Both the position numbers and the translations under genes were made by a program. A DNA stretch of 64,000 nucleotides from CAZYFH01 sp965197395 (GTDB lineage Bacteria; Acidobacteriota; Vicinamibacteria; Vicinamibacterales; UBA8438). Below are positions 17,569 through 26,012 of the stretch, piece after piece. Where the stretch lies: assembly GCA_965197395.1 (NCBI GenBank), contig CBDANB010000006.1, positions 1 to 64,000 on the forward strand, read 5' to 3'. Under the pieces are notes generated by a model. That model searched no databases, was not told the DNA's origin, and worked only from the letters and a program-made list of their open reading frames with translations. The stretch's first letter is position 1, and every line of letters begins with the position of its first letter.

Positions 17569-18670
17569 CCGCGGGCTCGACGCGCTCGACCGCGCGACGC
17601 ACCGCATCGACCACCTGATCCTGCTCGGCTTCCGTCAGAAACGGGTGCATCGGCAGGCTGACCACCTCGAGCGCGGCGCGTTCGGCAACCGGCAAGTCGC
17701 CGGTGCCGTAGCCGAGATCGGAGAGAACCGGCTGCTCGTGGAGACACCGCGGGTAATACACCTTGGTCGGCACTCCGTCATCGCGCAGCGCCTCGACGAC
17801 TCGATCCCGGTGAGGCACACGAATGGTGTAGTACGAATACACATGCGTGTTGCCCTGGCAGACGACCGGTACGTGACACACATCGCGCAGTCGGGCCGTG
17901 TAGCGATCGGCGATCCGACGCCGCGACGACAGCTCCCCGTCGAAGTTTGGTAGCTTCGCCAGCACGACGGCGGCTTGTAGGGTGTCGAAGCGCCCATTAG
18001 TGCCAAGATAACGATGTTCGTGCCGGCGGGCGCCGTGCGTCCGGATCGCGGTGATGCGGTCGGCCACCGCATCGTCGCTGGTGAAGAGCGCCCCGCCGTC
18101 CCCGTAGCAACCAAGCGTCTTGGACGGAAAGAAGCTGGTGCTCGCGATTGGCGCGGCGCCGCAGCTCGCCGTACCGTTTCGCGTGGCGCCAAAACTTTGC
18201 GCCGCGTCCTCGATGACCGTCAGGCCGCGCGCTTCGGCCACGGCCCGGATTCGCTCGTAGTCGGCCATCTGCCCAAAGAGATTGACCGCGATCACGGCCC
18301 GGGTCCGGTCGGTAATGGCATCGGCCAATCGACTCGGATCCAGGTTGAGGCTTTCGGCGTCGACGTCGACGAACCGGGGCGTCGCCCCCACGAGCTTGAC
18401 CACCTCGGCAGTACTGATCCAGGTGAAGGGCGTGGTGATGACCTCGTCGCCCGGACCGATCCCGAGGGCCCGCAACGCGATCTCCAGGCTCGCCGTCCCG
18501 TTGGCACAGGTGATCGCGTGCTTGACGCCGACGCGCTGAGCGAGGAGCTCCTCGAGCTCCGTGACCTCCGGGCCCAGGATGTATTGGCCATGCTCGAGCA
18601 CCCTGTGCATGCGCGCGTCGATGTCAACCTGGTAGGCTCGGTATTGACGTTGGAGATCGATGAACTGCAC
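17552..18670 (-). CDS. WbpE-like UDP-sugar aminotransferase (DegT/DnrJ/EryC1/StrS)
   Basis: 372-residue PLP enzyme strongly resembling Pseudomonas WbpE, which transaminates UDP-2-acetamido-2-deoxy-3-oxo-glucuronate on the way to diacetamido-uronic acids of surface polysaccharide. Shared blocks are FIDLQRQYRAYQVDID at the start, RVLEHGQYILGPEVTELEE, CANGTASLEIAL, VIEDAAQSFGA, and FFPSKTLGCYGDGGALF with the Schiff-base lysine at about 184. Next come RFDTLQAAVVLAKLP, YSYYTIRVP and VSLPMHPFL. It is apart from the polysaccharide cluster at 1-3514. No WbpA/B/D partners are within the window. Confidence 0.9.
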   Translation of the reverse strand: MQFIDLQRQYRAYQVDIDARMHRVLEHGQYILGPEVTELEELLAQRVGVKHAITCANGTASLEIALRALGIGPGDEVITTPFTWISTAEVVKLVGATPRFVDVDAESLNLDPSRLADAITDRTRAVIAVNLFGQMADYERIRAVAEARGLTVIEDAAQSFGATRNGTASCGAAPIASTSFFPSKTLGCYGDGGALFTSDDAVADRITAIRTHGARRHEHRYLGTNGRFDTLQAAVVLAKLPNFDGELSSRRRIADRYTARLRDVCHVPVVCQGNTHVYSYYTIRVPHRDRVVEALRDDGVPTKVYYPRCLHEQPVLSDLGYGTGDLPVAERAALEVVSLPMHPFLTEAEQDQVVDAVRRAVERVEPAVTGGR

Positions 18671-18694
18671 GTCGGTATCTCGCCCGGCCTGCTG

Positions 18695-19022
18695 CTACCG
18701 CGGCGGTTCTTCGAAGAAGACGACACGGTCGTCTACCTCGCCGTCGCCGTCGGTATCCGCCTCGGTGCGCATGAGGGCGCCCCCACTGTAGAACTCGGTC
18801 TTGGCGACGCGATCGTTTGATCTGTCGAGGAACTCGACCCGCTCGACGGCGCCGTCCTCCCCGAAGTGGCGCCACGCGTCCATGACGCCGTCGCTAGGCG
18901 ACGATACCGGATACGACGGCGGCAACCAATCCCACGACCAGGATCGACACCTCCAGCCGCGACGCGCGCGCCGGCGCCCTTGTCGACCGCCTCCGCCGAC
19001 GACTGCGTTGCTCGGTGGTCAC
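18695..19022 (-). pseudogene. EF-hand-like membrane-anchored protein split by a frameshift
   Basis: Two overlapping minus frames look like one broken gene. From GTG 19022 a 42-residue stretch has an arginine-rich start and a hydrophobic segment (VSILVVGLVAAVVSGIVA), ending in TAG at 18894. In the next frame, SPSDGVMDAWRHFGEDGAVERVEF continues to MRTEADTDGDGEVDDRVVFFEE, stopping at 18695. The second part carries the same D-x-D-x-D-G repeats as the proteins at 9726-10648. A shift of one base near 18900-18930 would join anchor and repeats. This could be a real pseudogene or a sequencing error. Function unknown. Confidence 0.5.
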
Positions 19023-19051
19023 ATCGGTGTGGTCTTGAACCCAGCGCGACC

Positions 19052-19594
19052 TTACGGGTCCGCCTTGACCTCCTCGGCGGGCTTCTCCCAGTAACGCCCG
19101 TACTCCTCCAGGAAGGTCAGGCTCTCGAACGAGGTCATCCGATCCACGAACAGCACCCCGTCGAGGTGGTCGGCCTCGTGCTGGATCACGCGGGCCGGGA
19201 ATCCGTTCGCGGTCATCTGCTGCTGGCGACCGTGCCGGTCAAGCGAGCGGACGCGGATCTCGGCGGGGCGCGCCACGCGACCGCGAACGTCGGGAATGCT
19301 GAGGCACCCCTCCCAGTCCTCGTCGACGGTCCGACCGAGCGGTTCAATCTCGGGGTTGATCATGACGATCGGCGCCAGGCTAGCCTCGGGGTCATCGATA
19401 CCCGCCACGAACAGCCGGAGTCCGGCGTGCACCTGCGGCGCAGCAAGCCCGATGCCTTCGTATTCGCGCATCGTGTCGAACATGTCGTCGATGAGCCGCT
19501 GGATCGCAGGCGTCCCGATCTCGTCCAGGTCGAGCGGCGGCGTGCGGGCACGCAAGACCGGGTGCCCCATCCGCGCGACCTTCAGGATGGACAT
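19052..19594 (-). CDS. def: Peptide deformylase
   Basis: Metal-dependent removal of the formyl group from nascent proteins at the ribosome exit. All three family motifs are present: EGIGLAAPQ at residues about 46-54, WEGCLSIP (metal Cys) at about 93-100 and VIQHEADHLDG (HExxH) at about 136-146. At 180 residues it is of normal length, and the start MSILKVARMGHPVLR is canonical. No fmt gene follows; the gene downstream on the same strand is the broken EF-hand-like one. Confidence 0.95.
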   Translation of the reverse strand: MSILKVARMGHPVLRARTPPLDLDEIGTPAIQRLIDDMFDTMREYEGIGLAAPQVHAGLRLFVAGIDDPEASLAPIVMINPEIEPLGRTVDEDWEGCLSIPDVRGRVARPAEIRVRSLDRHGRQQQMTANGFPARVIQHEADHLDGVLFVDRMTSFESLTFLEEYGRYWEKPAEEVKADP

Positions 19595-19659
19595 CGATTC
19601 GGATTATACGTTACGGTCGTCGCGCGTCTGGTGACTCGTACTCGTGACCGGGTGACCTC

Positions 19660-20199
19660 GTGACCACCCCCCATTCCCACGTTTCCGTCTATCGCTTCTG
19701 CCCCGTCTGCGGTGGCGGACTGGAGACCAAGCTGGTCAAGACGGGAGAGCCGGACCGACCGGTGTGCAGCGCGTGCGGCTACGTGGTGTACCTCGACCCC
19801 AAAGTTGCGGTCGGGACCATCATCAGGAATGACGCCGGGCAGATCGCGCTGGTCCGGCGCTCGATAGAGCCGGGATACGGCAAGTGGGTCTTTCCGGGTG
19901 GCTATGTCGACCGCGGCGAGCCACCCACAGAAGCCGCGCTCCGCGAAGCCAAGGAAGAAGCGAACCTCGAGATCCGCCTCGACGGGCTGATCAACCTCTA
20001 TGCCTATACGGGTGTGGTGCCGATCATCATCGTCTATGCGGCGACCTTCGTGAATGGCGAGCTGCGCGCGGACGACGAGTCGCTCGACGCAGCCTGGTTC
20101 GACGTGGCGGACATCCCGTGGGATGAGCTTGCCTTCCGCAGCACCCGCGATGCCCTGCGAGCCCACCTGAAGGGCGTCCTGCACTCCTCGACCGACTGA
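19660..20199 (+). CDS. NUDIX hydrolase with N-terminal zinc ribbon
   Basis: 179 residues. Four cysteines in two C-x2-C pairs (residues 14/17 and 36/39) form a zinc ribbon, and the NUDIX box GGYVDRGEPPTEAALREAKEEANLE follows at about 84-108 with all catalytic acids. This layout resembles NudC-like or ADP-ribose/NADH pyrophosphatase relatives. It would hydrolyse a nucleoside diphosphate linked to another group. Starts at GTG 19660 after a def-divergent spacer of 65 bp. Confidence 0.88.
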   Translation: MTTPHSHVSVYRFCPVCGGGLETKLVKTGEPDRPVCSACGYVVYLDPKVAVGTIIRNDAGQIALVRRSIEPGYGKWVFPGGYVDRGEPPTEAALREAKEEANLEIRLDGLINLYAYTGVVPIIIVYAATFVNGELRADDESLDAAWFDVADIPWDELAFRSTRDALRAHLKGVLHSSTD

Positions 20200-20257
20200 T
20201 CGACGGCCCACAAGTTGCACCACTCGGCCTGCGCTCCCCGAATGCGTGGAGATTCGG

Positions 20258-20761
20258 ATGCCGAGGACGATCACGATTACGACGTTGGTTGGTGGGCTGA
20301 CGATTCTCGTCGCAGGCTGCGACTTCGAAAGCAGGGGAGGCGTCAATCCGATTGACCCGTCGGCGATCTCGGAGAGCGTCTCCATCACCCCGGTGCTGCT
20401 CGGCACCTGGTCGTCGAGCGGGGCTGCCGCGAGTGCCGGATCATCGACGTCGTTTCCGACAGCCAGCTCGTGCACCGAGCTGGAGTGGGCGATCACCGAG
20501 CAGCACGGCGCGACCTACTCCGGGACATTCAGGGCAACATGCGCCGGCGGCGTCGTGCTCGACGGCACCGCAACCGGAACGCTGACGGGCAACGTGATGA
20601 ACATCAGCGCGACCGGCACCGCGTCGATCCCCGGGACGGCGTCGTGCAGCTTCTCGGTGTCGGGGACCGCCACTCTCGTCGAGGACACCATCCACCTCAG
20701 TTACACGGGCACGAGCTGCCTCGGTCCGATCGAGGGCACCGAGGTGCTGGCGAAAAGCTAG
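20258..20761 (+). CDS. Putative lipoprotein of unknown function
   Basis: About 167 residues from ATG 20258 (GTG 20246 also possible). The N-terminus TITITTLVGGLTILVAGC is a lipoprotein signal with a lipobox cysteine near residue 21. The mature part is rich in Ser, Thr and Gly with alternating beta-type strands (TYSGTFRATCAGGVVLDGTATG) and two further cysteine pairs, suggesting a small secreted beta-sandwich. I do not recognise a family. It is followed at once by an intergenic repeat that may act as a terminator. Confidence 0.7.
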   Translation: MPRTITITTLVGGLTILVAGCDFESRGGVNPIDPSAISESVSITPVLLGTWSSSGAAASAGSSTSFPTASSCTELEWAITEQHGATYSGTFRATCAGGVVLDGTATGTLTGNVMNISATGTASIPGTASCSFSVSGTATLVEDTIHLSYTGTSCLGPIEGTEVLAKS

Positions 20762-20768
20762 CCAACAC

Positions 20769-20843
20769 GCCAGGGCGCGCACGGCGCGCCCCGCGGCCGA
20801 GGAGTGGGGCTCTCGGGGTCCCCGCGCAGCGGTCCGCCTGGGG
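20769..20843. repeat. GC-rich intergenic repeat, copy 1
   Basis: Contains the core GTGGGGCTCTCGGGGTCCCC plus a GGCGCGCACGGCGCGCC palindrome. The same core recurs in 25268-25367, 29393-29480, 54337-54435 and 60896-60996. This copy lies between the convergent lipoprotein and thiI genes, in reverse orientation relative to the copy at 29393. Confidence 0.8.
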
Positions 20844-22049
20844 TTAGGTAGGAAACGACAGATCGTGACGCTCGACACCGGCAACCGCGGCGTCGACCAT
20901 CTCGGCAATCGGAAGATCGGCCTCAGCACGCTCAACGACCGCTCGACGCGCCTTCGTCGCCGGATTCCTCGGCGTGAACAGCGTGCAGCAGTCCTGGTCC
21001 GGGATGATCGAGATTGGATAGGTGCCGAGCGCCCGTGCCTCGTTCGTGATCTCTTCCTTATCGGACCCGATCAAAGGCCGCAACACCGGCAGCGTCGTGA
21101 CGTCGTTGATCACCGCGAGGTTCTCGAGCGTCTGCGAGGCGACCTGCCCAACCGATTCGCCGGTCACCAGCGCCTTGGCCCTGCACGTGCGCGCCAACCG
21201 TTCGGCGATGCGCACCATCAGACGCCGATACAGCACGACCCGCAAGGGTGGGGGCGCCGATACGACGATCCGTTGCTGCAGCTCGCCAAACGCCACGACA
21301 TAGAGACGCGACGAGAGCTGATGTCGCGTCAGCAACTCCGCGATCTCCTGGACCTTCTCCTGCGACGCGTGCGAGAGAATGGGATAGGCGTGGAAGTGCA
21401 CGAACCGAACGCGGCAGCCGCGCTTCATCACACGATAGGCCGCCACCGGCGAGTCGATGCCGCCGGAGAGCAGGCACATCGCGTTGCCGCTGGTCCCCGA
21501 TGGGAGGCCGCCGGGGCCAGGTAGCTTGTCGAGCGAGTAGAACACACGGTCGGGCAGCACCTCGATGTGAACGTCAAGCGCCGGCCGTGCCAGGTCCACG
21601 GTCCAGCCGCGCGCTGCCTTGATCCGGCCCCCGACCTCTCGTTCGATCTCTGGGGATGTGAGGGGATACATCTTGTCCGCGCGGCTTGCGCGCACCCGAA
21701 AGCTCCGCACGGCACGGAAGCCAGCCGGGGCGCCACCCCCGTTGGCCGTTCCGTGAATCGCATTCAAATCGCCGAGGATGGCGGTTGCGATCTCCTCGAT
21801 GTCCCGTCCGGTGCTGCGGGCACGAGCGAAGTTGGCGATGCCGAAGATCCGCGCGACACGCTCGCGCACCTCGTCCCACGCGACGGTCGGACCCATTGTC
21901 AGCTCGATGCGGCCCATGAGCGCGCGTACGCGGATGACGCCGAGACCGGAGGTGGCATCACGCAGGTTGCGCACCAGCCGTTCGACGAACCATGGGCGGT
22001 TTCGCCCCTTGAGCGCGATCTCCTGGTAGTGGACGATGACCGAATCCAT
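20844..22049 (-). CDS. thiI: tRNA 4-thiouridine synthase ThiI, without rhodanese domain
   Basis: ATP-dependent sulfur transfer to U8 of tRNA (and in some bacteria to ThiS). At 401 residues it carries the NFLD/THUMP region (about 1-170) starting VIVHYQEIALKGRNRPWF, then the PP-loop MCLLSGGIDSPVAAYRVMKRG at about 190. AKALVTGESVGQVASQTLENL and IIPDQDCCTLF follow. The C-terminal rhodanese domain of the E. coli enzyme is absent, as in many bacteria and archaea, so sulfur must come from a separate donor. It lies 43 bp downstream of hpnE on the same strand. Confidence 0.93.
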   Translation of the reverse strand: MDSVIVHYQEIALKGRNRPWFVERLVRNLRDATSGLGVIRVRALMGRIELTMGPTVAWDEVRERVARIFGIANFARARSTGRDIEEIATAILGDLNAIHGTANGGGAPAGFRAVRSFRVRASRADKMYPLTSPEIEREVGGRIKAARGWTVDLARPALDVHIEVLPDRVFYSLDKLPGPGGLPSGTSGNAMCLLSGGIDSPVAAYRVMKRGCRVRFVHFHAYPILSHASQEKVQEIAELLTRHQLSSRLYVVAFGELQQRIVVSAPPPLRVVLYRRLMVRIAERLARTCRAKALVTGESVGQVASQTLENLAVINDVTTLPVLRPLIGSDKEEITNEARALGTYPISIIPDQDCCTLFTPRNPATKARRAVVERAEADLPIAEMVDAAVAGVERHDLSFPT

Positions 22050-22092
22050 GGTGGAGGTTCCGCGATTGCCGGGCCCGCCTATGCCTCAGGGC

Positions 22093-23451
22093 TCAAGGTG
22101 TGGCGCCTGACAGGATCCGGAACGCGGCGTCGGCGGCGCGATGGCCACTGATCACGGCGCTTTCGATCGTACCCGGCAGACCAGTATCGATCCAATCGCC
22201 CGCGAGGAAGAAGCCGCTGATCGGCGTCGTCGTGCCAGGCCGTGGAGGCTGGCCCGGCGCGAGCGAAAAGGTGGCGAGCGGCTCACGGATCACGCTGGCG
22301 TGATTGACGCGCCAACCACGCGAGGGCAACGCGTCACGCAGCTGACCCGTCGCCAACGCGACAAGAGCGTCGTTCTGCAGGCCGAGCAGCTCGGCCGCGC
22401 CGCTGGCCACCATCGACAGGTGCGAGGCGGCGCCACCGAACGCCGCGCGCTTGTCGAAGGCCCACTGCATCGTTCGACCGGGCAATCCGAGAAACGGCGC
22501 CGGCAGCAGTGGGCGGTCGAGCCAGAGGTTGACCGTCACGATCGGCGAGCCGTCCATCGCTTCAGCCGTCGCGATCGTCGGCCCGAGCGCCGGCGGCGGG
22601 GCCTCGAAGAGGCGCGCGAAGCTGGACCACGGGACGGCCGAGACGACTGCCCGCGAGTCGAGCAGCTCCCCCCCGGTCTCCACACGCAGCGTTCCGCGGT
22701 CACCGCCGACGTGAACGGTGGCCGGCGATCTCGTGCGAACGACGCCACCGCGCTCCTCGATGAAGCGCCGCGCCGGTTCCGCATACAGCGACTCGAGCGG
22801 ACGCGACGGCACGGCGATGGCCGCGTCGGTGACCCGGTGCCCGCTCAGCTCGGCCAGGACACGCGCGAACGGCGCGGCCGCCGCGTGATCCGGCTGTTGG
22901 TTGAGCGCGGCAAGTGCGAGCGGCTCCCACAGCAACTCCCTGACGAGGGGTCCCTGGCCATGCCGTATCAGCCACTGTCGCACCGTCTCGCCAGCGGGCG
23001 CGGTTTCGGAGAGGCGGCCGCCCGCGGCTTCTCTGCGCGCCTGGCGGAGCGGTGCCAGCAGTCTCAGCGTCGCAAATCGTTCGTGAACCGGCAGCCGGTC
23101 CCACTCGAGGACCCCCGCCAGCAGATGGAGCGGCGCGGGCAGATGCGGGCATTCGAGCCGCGTCAGACGGTTGTGACGGTCAATCGAATCGACACCCAGC
23201 GTGGGCTGGATCCGAACGTCGCCGTCGACGCCCAGCCGCCGGAGAAACCGAAACGTCTCCCGGTAGCAGCCGAAGAGCACGTGCTGGCCGTTGTCGACCA
23301 GCTCATCTGTCGTCCGATCGCGCAGTGACGTCGCGCGGCCGCCGAGCCGTGGCCTGCTTTCCAGCACGAGAACGTCCACCCCCCGCGCGGCCAGGCCAAC
23401 CGCCGCGCTGAGGCCGGCGAACCCCGCGCCGATCACGATCGCGTCTGGCAT
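22093..23451 (-). CDS. hpnE: Hydroxysqualene dehydroxylase HpnE
   Basis: FAD-dependent amine-oxidase-fold enzyme that reduces hydroxysqualene to squalene, the last step of the bacterial HpnC-D-E route. From ATG 23451 the protein is 452 residues: dinucleotide-binding DAIVIGAGFAGLSAAVGLAARG, LESRPRLGGRATSL, DNGQHVLFGCYRETFRFLRRLG (a typical HpnE block), and C-terminal FFLAGDWIDTGLPGTIESAVISG. The open frame extends further upstream, but that part is the antisense of hpnD. It begins 37 bp after the hpnD stop, so hpnC, hpnD and hpnE are almost certainly one operon. Confidence 0.93.
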   Translation of the reverse strand: MPDAIVIGAGFAGLSAAVGLAARGVDVLVLESRPRLGGRATSLRDRTTDELVDNGQHVLFGCYRETFRFLRRLGVDGDVRIQPTLGVDSIDRHNRLTRLECPHLPAPLHLLAGVLEWDRLPVHERFATLRLLAPLRQARREAAGGRLSETAPAGETVRQWLIRHGQGPLVRELLWEPLALAALNQQPDHAAAAPFARVLAELSGHRVTDAAIAVPSRPLESLYAEPARRFIEERGGVVRTRSPATVHVGGDRGTLRVETGGELLDSRAVVSAVPWSSFARLFEAPPPALGPTIATAEAMDGSPIVTVNLWLDRPLLPAPFLGLPGRTMQWAFDKRAAFGGAASHLSMVASGAAELLGLQNDALVALATGQLRDALPSRGWRVNHASVIREPLATFSLAPGQPPRPGTTTPISGFFLAGDWIDTGLPGTIESAVISGHRAADAAFRILSGATP

Positions 23452-23488
23452 GGTCCCTGTCGCGCGCGTGCAGGTGCGGGCAGTCGTC

Positions 23489-24334
23489 TCACCGTCCCGC
23501 CCCCGAGACCATGACCCGCGCCCAGACTGTCGCGGCGATGAGCGCGCGGCGCGGGCGCGGCACCCGGACCACCTCACGAAAGACGTCGTAGTCGCGCCGC
23601 TCGATGCGGCCGAGGATGGCAAGGTAGATGCCGCCCATGATCTCGGCGGCGACCAGCCGCCGCGCATCCTCGGGCGGCAGCGCGGCGCGCGCTTTCGCGT
23701 AGAACGATCGCGCGCGGTGGCACTCGTGTGCCAGCAGCGCGCGCACACCGGCGGAGGGACCCGACGCGAGATCGGTTTCGCTCACGCCAAACTGCCGCAG
23801 ATCGGCCAGTGGCAGATAAATTCGCCCGCTGTCGAGATCGGTCGGGACGTCACGGATGATGTTGGTGAGCTGGAGCGCGACACCGAGCGCGATGGCGTAG
23901 TCGCGGGTCCCCCGATTGCGATAGCCGAAGATCTCGATGCAGATCAGACCAACCGCCGACGCCACCCGGACGCAATACTGATACAGCTCGTCGAACGTCT
24001 CGTAGCGCCGCCGCGTCACGTCCATGGCGACACCGTCCACCAGGTCGTCGAACGGAGCGCGCGGGAGCTCAAAACGCTCGACATATGGCTGCAGCGCGAT
24101 TCCCTGCACCGTCTCGGGTGTGTCGCGACCGTAGCACCGGTCGAGCTCGGCCCGCCAACGCGCGAGCTCGCGCGTAGGGTCGGACGGCGGTCCCCCGGCG
24201 TCGCGTGGCGTCGGTCGGTCGACCGCGTCGTCGACGGCGCGGCAGAAGCCCCAGACCGCGACGATCGCGCGGCGCTTCTCGGCGGGAAGGACCAAGAACG
24301 AATAGTAGAAATTTGTGTCGCGGCTCACGTCCAC
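23489..24334 (-). CDS. hpnD: Presqualene diphosphate synthase HpnD
   Basis: Head-to-head condensation of two farnesyl diphosphates to presqualene diphosphate. The 281-residue protein has the squalene/phytoene synthase signatures FYYSFLVLPAEKRRAIVAVWGFCRAVDDAVD (first Asp-rich motif at about 35) and ALQLTNIIRDVPTDLDSGRIYLP (second at about 150). Next is AGVRALLAHECHRARSFYAKA. The start overlaps the hpnC stop by 10 bp. Confidence 0.93.
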   Translation of the reverse strand: MDVSRDTNFYYSFLVLPAEKRRAIVAVWGFCRAVDDAVDRPTPRDAGGPPSDPTRELARWRAELDRCYGRDTPETVQGIALQPYVERFELPRAPFDDLVDGVAMDVTRRRYETFDELYQYCVRVASAVGLICIEIFGYRNRGTRDYAIALGVALQLTNIIRDVPTDLDSGRIYLPLADLRQFGVSETDLASGPSAGVRALLAHECHRARSFYAKARAALPPEDARRLVAAEIMGGIYLAILGRIERRDYDVFREVVRVPRPRRALIAATVWARVMVSGAGR

Positions 24335-25260
24335 ACGAGCGCGTTCCAGAACAGGGGCACGGCGTCGGCAAGCCCAAGGGTCGGACGGCCCGTCGGCGGA
24401 TCGTACCCCGTTCGCTCGAGCCGATCGAGTATGCGCATCCCGCCGAGCCAGGTCACCCGCAACTCGAGCCGCAGACGCCCACCCACGCCGTTGCAGACGT
24501 GCCGGCCGTCACTGAACAGCCAGCGGGTGCGATCCGTGCACGCGGCGAGCGCCGCTCGCCACGCCGGCGTCAGACGCGCCTCATCGAGGTCGGCAACGCG
24601 GGCTCCGCAGGCCTCGTAGACCTGGGCGGGCACGTAGAGGCGCCCCTGGCGCCAGTCGCGCCGGAAGTCCTGAAGGAAGTTGGTGATCTGGAGCGCTGAA
24701 CAGACGGAGTCCGACGCGCGATCGAGCCGATCGTCGCGATATCCGCCGAGACGCAGCACGATGCGACCAATGGGATTCGCCGATCGGCCACAGTAGTCGA
24801 GAAGCTCCGCCCAGCTCTCGTAGCGGTGCTGCGTCACGTCCTGGCGGAAGGCGCTCAGCAGGTCGGTGAACAACTTTGTCGGCAGGTCGTATCGACGCAT
24901 CGTGTGACCGAGAGCGCGGAAGACATCGTCGGCCACCGGGTGGTCTGGCGGCGCGTGTTCGTCGTCGGCACCCTCGGACCGGCACGCAAGCAGCCGGGCC
25001 TGCCAGCTGTCGAGCAGCGCCAACCGCTCCGCAGGGGGCCGCGCCCCCTCGTCGGCGAAATCATCGGCGCACCGGGCAAAGGCGTAGACGGCGGCGATGT
25101 GCGGTCGGATGGCGGCCGGGAGCAGCCGAGACGCGACCGGGAAGTTCTCGTAGTGACGCCGGGCAAGACGTCGGCAGCTCGCGTACGCGCGGCTCAGAGC
25201 CGGGTCGTCGGTCACCCCGCTAGCTGTCTTGACCGCCCGGAACTTGTGCAATCGAGTCAC
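24325..25260 (-). CDS. hpnC: Squalene synthase-like hydroxysqualene synthase HpnC
   Basis: Converts presqualene diphosphate to hydroxysqualene. From GTG 25260 the protein is 311 residues: ENFPVASRLLPAAIRPHIAAVYAFARCADDFADEG (first Asp-rich motif), SAFRQDVTQHRYESWAELLDYC, and ALQITNFLQDFRRDWRQGRLYVP (second motif). The frame is open far upstream (to 25794), but that stretch is the intergenic repeat and neighbouring genes, so GTG 25260 is preferred. First gene of the hpnCDE operon. Confidence 0.92.
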   Translation of the reverse strand: MTRLHKFRAVKTASGVTDDPALSRAYASCRRLARRHYENFPVASRLLPAAIRPHIAAVYAFARCADDFADEGARPPAERLALLDSWQARLLACRSEGADDEHAPPDHPVADDVFRALGHTMRRYDLPTKLFTDLLSAFRQDVTQHRYESWAELLDYCGRSANPIGRIVLRLGGYRDDRLDRASDSVCSALQITNFLQDFRRDWRQGRLYVPAQVYEACGARVADLDEARLTPAWRAALAACTDRTRWLFSDGRHVCNGVGGRLRLELRVTWLGGMRILDRLERTGYDPPTGRPTLGLADAVPLFWNALVWT

Positions 25261-25267
25261 GTCCCTG

Positions 25268-25367
25268 AAGACAGCGAGGCGCGCACGGCGCGCCTCGCGA
25301 CCGCGGAGTGGGGCTCTCGGGGTCCCCACGCAGCGGTCGCGGGGGCTTGGGGCGAAGCCCCATCTAA
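25268..25367. repeat. GC-rich intergenic repeat, copy 2
   Basis: Full copy of the core GTGGGGCTCTCGGGGTCCCC with flanking GGCGCGCACGGCGCGCC and GGGGCTTGGGGCGAAGCCCC palindromes. It fills the space between the DUF5989 gene stop and the hpnC start, both on the minus strand, where it could separate transcripts. Confidence 0.85.
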
Positions 25368-25526
25368 CTAAAAGATCGTGTAGATGAACGGCGCCACCGC
25401 GCTCCCCTGGGACAACACGATGAGGAGGCTCACGAGCAGCAGGAAGATGATGATCGGGGCCAGCCACCACTTCTTGCGGACGCGGAGGAAATCCCACGTC
25501 ATCGCCAGGTTCGATCTCAGTGGCAT
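25368..25526 (-). CDS. DUF5989-family small membrane protein
   Basis: 52-residue protein encoded from ATG 25526. It has a basic start (MTWDFLRVRKKWW), one transmembrane helix (LAPIIIFLLLVSLLIVLSQG) and the family ending GSAVAPFIYTIF. Proteins of this type follow SxtJ and a NodU/CmcH-type carbamoyltransferase in many genomes, and the same order is seen here. Its role is unknown; it may be a small subunit or membrane anchor for the carbamoyltransferase complex. Confidence 0.85.
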   Translation of the reverse strand: MPLRSNLAMTWDFLRVRKKWWLAPIIIFLLLVSLLIVLSQGSAVAPFIYTIF

Positions 25527-25548
25527 ACCACTTCCGGTGCTTCTCTAA

Positions 25549-25584
25549 CCTTAGACGGGGCTTCGCCCAGAACCCCCCGCGGGC
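25549..25584. repeat. Partial copy of the GC-rich intergenic repeat
   Basis: CTTAGACGGGGCTTCGCCC followed by a run of C and GCGGG matches the beginning of the full repeat at 29393. It sits in the 60-bp space between the SxtJ stop and the DUF5989 start. Confidence 0.7.
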
Positions 25585-25586
25585 GC

Positions 25587-26012
25587 CTAATACGGTTTGT
25601 CCGGCCGGCTTGCCGGCCCATCCTTTTCCGTCTCGATCCAATACGACGTCGCCGCAGGGTCGGGCCGCAAGCCGAGCGAATCGCCCGCGACCAGCCGCCG
25701 CAACAGCCCGACCGGCGTGATCGCCAACAGAAAGGATAGCCCAAGGATGACCCGCGTCATCACAGCGGACAGCACACCAGCCAGCTTCATCCATCCACGC
25801 TCGATGGCATCGAGCGTTCGCGGGGCGAGGAGTCCGGCAAGGAGAAACGCGGTGGCGAGCACCAGGACGTAGGGCGCAAACGAGCGATCGCGCCAGAGGC
25901 CGAGGCCGCCAATCACACCGAACGCGACCGCCATCACGAACCCGAAGTTCCTGAGCACGCGTCGGCGCGCGTTCGGGTCGACCGAGGCCGGCGGCAGGTC
26001 AATCCAGTTCAT
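25587..26012 (-). CDS. SxtJ-family membrane protein
   Basis: 141 residues from ATG 26012. It starts MNWIDLPPASVDPNARRRVLRNFG, then four or so hydrophobic segments (FVMAVAFGVIGGLGLW, YVLVLATAFLLAGLLAP, AGVLSAVMTRVILGLSFLLAITPVGLL), and ends YWIETEKDGPASRPDKPY. This order matches SxtJ, a conserved partner of carbamoyltransferases first named in the saxitoxin cluster. Its start overlaps the carbamoyltransferase stop by 14 bp, showing tight coupling. Biochemical function not established. Confidence 0.82.
   Translation of the reverse strand: MNWIDLPPASVDPNARRRVLRNFGFVMAVAFGVIGGLGLWRDRSFAPYVLVLATAFLLAGLLAPRTLDAIERGWMKLAGVLSAVMTRVILGLSFLLAITPVGLLRRLVAGDSLGLRPDPAATSYWIETEKDGPASRPDKPY

Noticed and set aside
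22093..23748. 551-residue HpnE with long N-terminal extension
   Set aside because: The extension is arginine-rich antisense of hpnD; the flavoprotein begins at ATG 23451.
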